NCBI GenBank assembly: GCA_903772945.1
Contig: CAICTM010000440.1
Coordinates: forward strand, 1-64,000
Source of the DNA: Seminavis robusta
Lineage: Eukaryota > Bacillariophyta > Bacillariophyceae > Naviculales > Naviculaceae
Direction: 5' to 3'
Length of the DNA stretch: 64,000 nucleotides
Shown here: in pieces, positions 53,601 to 64,000 of the stretch
Position numbering within the stretch: position 1 is the first letter of the stretch
Layout: each line of letters starts with the position of its first letter
Notes under the pieces: model-generated
What the model was told of the DNA's origin: nothing
Seen by the model: only the letters and a program-made list of their open reading frames with translations
Database searches by the model: none
Position numbers and translations under genes: made by a program

Positions 53601-54153
53601 TTGCACTCAACGACCTCCCGTTGAATGCTGTCCGGATGCCTTGGCAAATCAAAGGCAGGCTCGGGATTGGGAAAATGCTTTACCGCCAAGTCTTAACGGA
53701 GACTTGCCGGAGTATAGTGCAGGGTCAGTCCTTCAGGATCCCAATCGGAGAGTGCACCCAGCAACCAAGAAATTTGATTGCTTTGTGAGATCCGAGGACC
53801 GGTGCTCCAATGCACCTGTGTGGGAGTTGCGCAACGGACGGGTTCCACGTAACGCAGAGCTTACGCCTCTGGAAATGGAAAGAGCCGTGGGCTACAACGA
53901 TGCCGAGATCGGCACCGAAGGCGTGACGAAATACACAGCAGTGGACGCAATCTTGGAGCGTATCGATGGACACGATTTCGAGAACAGTGGTTGCCTTGTT
54001 TCCTTGAAGGGCTGCGGTGAAAACAGGAGCCGGTTACGAGTCGTTCAAGACAACAAGCGCAAGCAATGGCTTGGAAACTCCCAAACCGTGACACTGCTGG
54101 AAGCGCTCCTTTGGAACGACCGTAGAATGTTTCCTGCAATCGAGGAGCCGTAG
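50623..54153 (+). CDS. DNMT3-like C5-cytosine DNA methyltransferase with Tudor-like modules
   Basis: Probably methylates cytosine in nuclear DNA. A 1176-aa single-exon ORF. Two Tudor/agenet-like barrels are visible: about residues 325-385 (FEIGETVTLLAHKRGYYIAKV...IKWTTGVEEEEWV) and 637-690 (VKVQYDDSQEVEWVEASKL). The C-terminal 360 aa follow the DNMT3 motif order: I (NILLLCGGIAPEV, about 815), GD after the second strand (VIGDKS), IV with the catalytic Cys (NPCDSWDLLGRKEGL, about 917), VI (AENL, about 960), IX (LTPLEMERAVGY, about 1085) and X (GNSQTVTLLEALL, about 1150). Deviations: motif I lacks FDG, and motif VI is ENL rather than ENV. The key Cys and Glu are present, so activity is plausible. 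Which diatom DNMT class it belongs to is not certain. Confidence 0.75.
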   Translation: MTEADEEGMAMAAAETAAYRSLLQRCQDFQARHNRHGRDGTTTTTDTTACTTCTTSINSSDGKPAAKEHEFQDFLQTWKAERATAYSYSIGTGSTSSPGWRRPDHHKMTPQPFSLSDHRPYERPEVGDLVSFQQPQPGVHVLHRVGVVSSISHNRGTIDILKSCTAASNDDVEYMYQTIPYDFSEEAFGTAQFRIRHDLCEGQVCYDTANKTWCQIQSIPSNKGGVHVVVLQQGDHSMPTSATVWMPPDHLVGACDDSKLPSVHDNHKEQQVSKELALFLKQRMMAKRKQSPSGASTTNPAAKRTCRASERFNNARTNVTSPSSQQHRTFEIGETVTLLAHKRGYYIAKVIDIARQDDNDDKLLIKWTTGVEEEEWVDSKQCTRVDDRKRRRRKPQWLDDATWEGPPVSIITIEETTPAQELDDQARRITLSPRGSQTSVSKKNAPTWKNKEQRQIHQPTNQSEQQVQSNNNMSSSPTRKKGPRKPLETRFMVHVEKNRASPNNTEETKQNTVVRSYARGKFCKAQNGSLFLLAGEIVRYQKNGAATSEFQYYDITEKTYITVTPPDDDDETQQNPHAHVGHRDNQLPPARLEDGDCDCCLWQRVKSYARQAELADANKQRKQNCYHNKSPILRPFQPVQVKGGVGTTREAIVLTITGEECRVKVQYDDSQEVEWVEASKLELLGGSSDGPFSWDRFFETGQFHTTRTLAETTGFFRELPGYLLEQWRNAHSSSSHEELTTEYNSRVLQRDLRRRLVQPDWREGQKIRRDVADRMQERCRELRERLATDYGKPKEATFLTRNDVKRQILVMKEGSPYANILLLCGGIAPEVAAYKRLGVPLGVIILQDTDMEAVGCAVAAYPDVHFAIVIGDKSNRNKKEEGAASKCAGDINILADETVVEQLQVAVGGIHNVHITNPCDSWDLLGRKEGLLNRNDKGLLLYSILGLLEETSGEKPMVLAENLHSTEESKNVLHPSFEACGSMCSPSERLRRFCTQRPPVECCPDALANQRQARDWENALPPSLNGDLPEYSAGSVLQDPNRRVHPATKKFDCFVRSEDRCSNAPVWELRNGRVPRNAELTPLEMERAVGYNDAEIGTEGVTKYTAVDAILERIDGHDFENSGCLVSLKGCGENRSRLRVVQDNKRKQWLGNSQTVTLLEALLWNDRRMFPAIEEP

Positions 54154-54656
54154 ATATCACTGAGGCGAAACCACAATCAGCCAGGCAGCGAAGATTAATC
54201 TTTACTTTAGGAACAAATGGGGTTTCTGTAGCTAACTTCCAAACTTCAGACTTTGTGGACCATGCTCCTTGCAATCTCATTTGCTTCATTGATCTTGTCA
54301 AACTTGTAGCCGTGATGTTTTGCCTTCGTTGACAACTCCAAGCAACTACTCATACCATTTTGCAACATTTGTGGTCACCGATAAAGATGGGGGACCCTAG
54401 CTGGTCCCCAAGCGACCTTTGGCGGGCTCAAAGCATCCTCTGGCAGTGAAGATCCACTCGTTCGTATTCAAGTATTGATTATATGATTCTATTTACGGAC
54501 AGCAGCAAAAGCTGCAAGTTTATCTGCCTTTCTCTAAATCGTGCAAATTTTGTTTGTGCAATAGATAGCTAGCATGTGTTTCATCATTGCCTCGTCAGTG
54601 CCGCATCTTTCCATAAGCACCGTTTTCTCGCCCCACACCAGTCCAACGCAAACTGT
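54154..54656. other. Spacer between convergent genes
   Basis: Holds the 3' ends of the methyltransferase gene and the DysF-like gene. No coding sequence or repeat is recognised. Confidence 0.45.
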
Positions 54657-56603
54657 CTAAGCACTAGAGGTTGTCTTTCTCGATGAAGACTTTGACGATG
54701 ATGCAGTCGACGCAATCTGTAGAGACTGAGTCGCATTCGCCTGAACCTTTTGTGGCAGCGGTGGCGGCGGTGGTACCCTGGACGCCTCCTCCTCATCTAC
54801 GTCGGATGCTTCCGACACTTCTTCCTTTGTTGATTCCTCCTCATCCTCTTCCACAACTATCGGCAAATTATTGTTGTTGCTGCCACGAATGGTATCGGGT
54901 GAAAAGTAGAATCCAGAAAGAGAAAGCACGGCACTACAGGAGAAATGTGGAGGGTAGGGAATGGGACCTCCCGTGGATACACCCAAACATCCCGTATGTC
55001 GTTGCAACCACCATTCAGCCCACGGTGCGGATTCGTCGAACAGAGACACGGGTCGGAATTCGTCCGTAGTGGCTTGCTGTTCTTGGGGCAGCGTCTTTTT
55101 CTTTTTCTTCTTTTGTTGTTTGGTGGCCGTGCTTCGCTTCCGCTTTTTAATAGCCGCCGGGACAAAGCCTGCCAAATAGCGACTACTGGAATGATAATAG
55201 TCTCTTCCGTACTTGTTCCAATGCGGTTCCAATCGTCGTTGCCATACAAAAATCTGAATGGATTGTTGAATGCGATCCAAATGTTGCAATACACTCAGCA
55301 ATGTCGGCAAATAGAGATGCCAGCACGTCCGTCGCGTTTCGTAGCCTCGTTTGGCCGACAGTCTCCAACTATAACTGACACCAACTCGTTCTTGGAGTGT
55401 TCCGGAAAAGTTGGGTTTGACGGGACGCGCGAGAGTATCGCGGAGTTTGGGCAACAACAAGTGCGGTTCGGGCAATTCGTGCCATTGTCGTGTCATGGGA
55501 AATGCCAATGCGGATCCGGCCAAGACGAATCCTCTCGCCAACAAGAGCAGTGTGACGGCAATGACATGCCGTGCCGTAAGTAATGCTTGCAGAGCAATCC
55601 ATTTGAGATATTCGACATTGACACTTCCGCCCACATTGAGTGTCATGGTGAATGGATAATAGAATCCAACACTCATGGTCAATCGGGGCCATTCGGGATG
55701 TCGTTCCCATACATCAAAGTTGGTGGTGAGGGGAACGCGAAAGGCCAAGCCAAAGCTGGTTTTGAATAGAAACGATTTGTAAAAGGAGAATCCAAATCCT
55801 TTAAAGTTCCAATCGTCTTGCATGTTGCGGAGTGCCGTGTGTAAAAGTGACTGTACGTGCAAGCAGGTGGTGGGAACTTGTCGCAGGGCTGTTTCCAGTT
55901 GGGGTAGTAATAGTTGATGGTACGGTTGTATTCGGGGTAGTGATAAGGGTGTGGGACGTCTTGTTCTGGACCATACGGGTGATTTCCAAAAGCGTTGTTT
56001 TGTGTATTGTTGTTGTGGTGGTTGTTGTGGCTGTCGAAGGACCGTCCGCAACCAAATGCGTTGTCGTTTTGGAAATTGGTGGGAAATGGACGAATAATCA
56101 TGATGATACAAGTAGGTCCAACCGTAATCATCGGTAGCATCTCCCAACATGATTTTCCAAGCCCCGTCAAAGACTCCATCGGGGGGCTGCTGAACATCGG
56201 CGGGTGACATACTGGCTTGTCCGTCTTGAGTGGTCCAGCGATTCTGAGGCGCCGCCATCCATCGTTCGCCATTCCAATATTCCGTCTCCACAATTTGAAT
56301 CTGATCTTCTGTAGTTGTTGTTGTTGGTTGGTGGCTTGGGGGCGGCGGGGGTGGTGGAGGTATTAACACACTGCTGCTTCTTCTATTATAATTGCCATTG
56401 GCAGAATGATCTGATGACAAAGGATCTCCATAAACGGTAGCAGGAATCAACCCCAATAATTGAACCAGTAATAGCAATGCTACCCAAGACAGGGTTTTCA
56501 TTCTCCTGGAATAACCAATACTAGCACTAGCAGCAGCCACATGCCCATCTCTCCTTCTCCTACTTTTTATTCGGTACATGTATTGAACACTGGGATCCTT
56601 CAT
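54657..56603 (-). CDS. DysF-like (peroxin/dysferlin-type) membrane protein
   Basis: 648 aa from the first ATG. The Met at residue 35 (56501) opens a clear signal sequence or anchor (MKTLSWVALLLLVQLLGLIP) and is an alternative start. After a Pro-run (8 Pro), a segment with YWNGERWMAAPQNRW, DGAWKIMLGDATDDYGWTYLYHH and KRQRIWLRTVLR shows the W...DGW.Y...R+RWVR pattern of DysF domains, known from dysferlin and the peroxins Pex23/Pex24 group. A middle part with possible TM helices (ALLTARHVIAVTLLLLARGFV), a Lys-run (KKKKKK), and an acidic, Ser-rich tail follow. Membrane location is likely. Function, perhaps lipid or organelle-membrane maintenance, is inferred from the domain alone. It shares its upstream region with the divergent GH2 gene. 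Confidence 0.6.
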   Translation of the reverse strand: MKDPSVQYMYRIKSRRRRDGHVAAASASIGYSRRMKTLSWVALLLLVQLLGLIPATVYGDPLSSDHSANGNYNRRSSSVLIPPPPPPPPSHQPTTTTTEDQIQIVETEYWNGERWMAAPQNRWTTQDGQASMSPADVQQPPDGVFDGAWKIMLGDATDDYGWTYLYHHDYSSISHQFPKRQRIWLRTVLRQPQQPPQQQYTKQRFWKSPVWSRTRRPTPLSLPRIQPYHQLLLPQLETALRQVPTTCLHVQSLLHTALRNMQDDWNFKGFGFSFYKSFLFKTSFGLAFRVPLTTNFDVWERHPEWPRLTMSVGFYYPFTMTLNVGGSVNVEYLKWIALQALLTARHVIAVTLLLLARGFVLAGSALAFPMTRQWHELPEPHLLLPKLRDTLARPVKPNFSGTLQERVGVSYSWRLSAKRGYETRRTCWHLYLPTLLSVLQHLDRIQQSIQIFVWQRRLEPHWNKYGRDYYHSSSRYLAGFVPAAIKKRKRSTATKQQKKKKKKTLPQEQQATTDEFRPVSLFDESAPWAEWWLQRHTGCLGVSTGGPIPYPPHFSCSAVLSLSGFYFSPDTIRGSNNNNLPIVVEEDEEESTKEEVSEASDVDEEEASRVPPPPPLPQKVQANATQSLQIASTASSSKSSSRKTTSSA

Positions 56604-61741
<5,138 letters not shown>

Positions 61742-62379
61742 AACCGGCTGACACAAAGCGAGGCTGTTGGCTTGATCTAGCTAGTACAACTAAAACCGAT
61801 AACAGTAACAACAACGCTAGCTAAACCCGAGTTCTTCTCCTTTTCTCTGCTCCAAAGTTGCCCGCCAGCTAGCTAGCTGGCTGTCTCTCGAGCCCACCAA
61901 CAACGTGCTACGGTTTGAAGTGCAGAAGAGTCCCCTGGGTCAGACCCAAGCAAGAAGGGGAAGCACCAACACACTTGACTCCACAAGACCAACAGGGACA
62001 GCAGCCAGAAGAGGAACCACCAACAAGTCTTGGCTGAGACGTACAGGGTCAACCAACAGGGGCAGCCACAGCCACACAACCAACAGAAACAGCCAACTGG
62101 GACAGCCCAACCGCATCAACCAAGAGGGCCAGTCAGCAGAGCCAAGCGGGAAAGTCAACAGCTCTAGCTAGGCTGAAATGCGTGGTTTGTTGGTGTTGCA
62201 ACTTCAGACTTTCAACCGACGAAGGTCTCCAGCAAAGCTCAGGAGTGAAGGCTCCTCCTGCCAAAAAAGCAGAGAAAAGAAAGGAGAGTGAAGTACTCGA
62301 CTGAAACAAACTAGACAAAATGCTGTGGCCACTCAAAATGCTTCCCAAGTGCTGGCTCGTTAGAGCAAAGAACTACTAA
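61742..62379. other. 3' flank of GH2 gene and satellite-like lead-in
   Basis: No gene. TAGCTAGCTAGCTGGCTG lies near 61867. From 61945 to 62160 the sequence is A/G/C-rich with AACAGGGACAGC-like words, a diverged relative of the satellite that follows. Confidence 0.5.
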
Positions 62380-64000
62380 TGTCACCAGCAGGGGGCCAAG
62401 AGGGAGCCAACAGGATCAGGCAGTCAGGAACAGGGCCACAGGAACCAGGGGCAGCCAGGAACAGGGACACAACCAAAAGGAATAGCCAACAGGGACATAG
62501 CCAAAAAGCCAACAGGACAAGGTTGGATTGAACCAGGATCATCAAACATCTTTTGGAAGACTCCTCAAAGAGGTGCCTTGAAGAACTTCAGATCCAAGGG
62601 GCAATGAGACAAGTGCAACCATCCACCAATCAGGGACCTTGCCACAAAAGGAACAGGGCCAAGATGGAGCCAACAGGGACTAGGCAAAAGGGAGCCAACA
62701 GGATCAGGCAGCCAGGAACAGGGACACAGGAACCAGGGCAGCCAGGAACAGACACAACAAAGGAATAGCCAACAGACATAGCCAAAAGCCAAGGACAAGG
62801 TTGGATTGAACCAGTATCATCAACATCTTTTGGAAGACCCTCAACGAGGTGCCTTGAAGACCTTCAGATCCAAGGGACAATGAGACAAGTGCAACATCCA
62901 CCAATCAGGGACCTTGCCAAAAGGAACAGGGCCAAGAGGGAGCCAACAGGGACTAGGGCCAAAAAGGGAGCCAACAGGGTCAGGCAGCAGGAACAGGGAC
63001 ACAGGAACCAGGGGCAGCCAGGAACAGGGACACAACCAAAAGGAATAGCCAACAGGGACATAGCCAAAAAGACAAGGTTGGATTGAACCAGTATCATCAA
63101 CATCTTTTGGAAGACCTCAACGAGGTGCCTTGAAGACCTTCAGATCAAGGGGACAATGAGACAAGTCAACCACCACCAATCAGGGACCTTGCCAAAAGGA
63201 ACAGGGCCAAGAGGGAGCCAACAGGGACTAGGGCCAAGAGGGAGCCAACGGGATCAGGCAGCAGGAACAGGGACACAGGAACCAGGGCAGCCAGGAACAG
63301 GGACACAACCAAAAGGAATAGCCAACAGGGACATAGCCAAAAGCCAACAGGACAAGGTTGGATTGAACAGTATCATCAACATCTTTTGGAAGACCCTCAA
63401 CGAGGTGCCTTGAAGACCTTCAGATCCAAGGGGGACAATGAGACAAGTGCAACCATCCACCAATCAGGGACCTTGCCAAAAGGAACAGGGCAAGAGGAGC
63501 CAACAGGGACTAGGGCAGGGAGCCAACAGGATCAGGCAGCAGGAACAGGGACACAGGAACCAGGGGCAACAGGAACAGGGACACAACAAAAGGAATAGCC
63601 AACAGGACATAGCCAAAAGCCAACAGGACAAGGTTGGATTGAACCAGTATCATCAACATCTTTTGGAAGACCCTCAACGAGGTGCCTTGAAGACCTTCAG
63701 ATCAAAGGGGGACAATGAGACAAGTGCAACCATCCACCAATCAGGGACTTGCCAAAAGGAACAGGGCCAAGAGTGGGCCAAGAGGGAGCCAACGGGATCA
63801 GGCAGCAGGAACAGGGACACAGGAACCAGGGCAGCAGGAACAGGGACACAACCAAAGGAATAGCCAACAGGGACATAGCCAAAAAGCCAACAGGACAAGG
63901 TTGGATTGAACCAGTATCATCAACATCTTTTGGAAGACCCTCAACGAGGTGCCTTGAAGACTTCAGATCCAAGGGGACAATGAGACAAGTGCAACCATCC
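62380..64000. repeat. Tandem satellite, ~275-bp unit, at least six copies
   Basis: The landmark CCTTGAAGA(C/A)(C)TTCAGATC recurs at about 62576, 62853, 63128, 63412, 63686 and 63953, so the unit is 267-284 bp. Each unit also contains GACAATGAGACAAGTGCAAC, CCACCAATCAGGGACC, GTATCATCAACATCTTTTGG, and nested short repeats of GGAACAGGGACACAGGAACC and GAGCCAACAGG type. The length differences come from small indels in the nested repeats. Short ORFs in it shift frame between units, so it is not coding. It continues beyond the window. Confidence 0.93.

Noticed and set aside
62553-63909. Gln/Arg/Gly-rich ORFs in the satellite
   Set aside because: Frames change between units because of indels; they are by-products of the repeat.

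Overview
The window reads as nuclear DNA of a photosynthetic stramenopile, most likely a pennate diatom. Support: short GT-AG introns (68-120 bp), a FEA1/phytotransferrin-type iron-uptake protein, a precursor with a plastid-like Phe-containing presequence cleavage site, Asn/Gln/Ser-rich coding low complexity, and intergenic DNA full of TACCGGTA and TAGCTAGC palindromes. No rRNA or tRNA gene and no CRISPR array was seen.

Layout. 1-3.7 kb: LINE 3' end, an array of GGAGACGAT motifs, and a MITE (copy A) packed with short repeats. 3.7-7.4 kb: a spliced minus-strand gene for a membrane-anchored protein with two AapJ-like (amino-acid-binding, bacterial ABC-type) domains. A partial self-duplication plus a LINE 3' tail sits inside what models as its first intron. 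7.7-11.5 kb: Mutator-type DNA transposon with TIRs. 13-14 kb: DGAT2 acyltransferase. 14.8-17.4 kb: phytotransferrin-like gene (3 exons). 18.7-23.6 kb: giant ORF with ankyrin repeats, one TM segment and an SGNH hydrolase. 24.3-25.1 kb: unknown gene. 25.7-28.3 kb: second intact AapJ-like gene, with a pogo-type transposon (28.5-30.9 kb) in its upstream region. 31.0-40.4 kb: a large TIR-bounded element of unclear class with two convergent coding regions and subterminal palindromic repeats. 40.4-40.8 kb: MITE copy B. 40.8 and 44.5-46.8 kb: a relic and a pseudogene of the AapJ-like family. 42.6-43.6 kb: four-TM WW-domain protein. 47.6-49.6 kb: MFS-type carrier whose start codon is split by an intron. 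50.6-54.2 kb: DNMT3-like cytosine methyltransferase with Tudor-like modules. 54.7-56.6 kb: DysF-like membrane protein, divergent from a five-exon membrane-anchored GH2 beta-galactosidase (57.2-61.7 kb). 62.4-64 kb: a ~275-bp satellite running off the window.

Two themes stand out. (1) A family of double AapJ-like proteins, apparently of bacterial origin but spliced with shared intron positions, has spread locally (two intact genes, one pseudogene, one scrap, one partial duplicate) and been invaded by transposons. In both intact proteins the two domains have complementary losses: domain A is eroded in lobe I and domain B lacks the core of lobe II. (2) The two copies of one MITE family each carry 15 short units. 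The spacers align in order, yet nearly every unit in copy A reads AAGGGCATGTT and nearly every unit in copy B reads AAGGGAATGTT. I know of no simple drift model that produces this.
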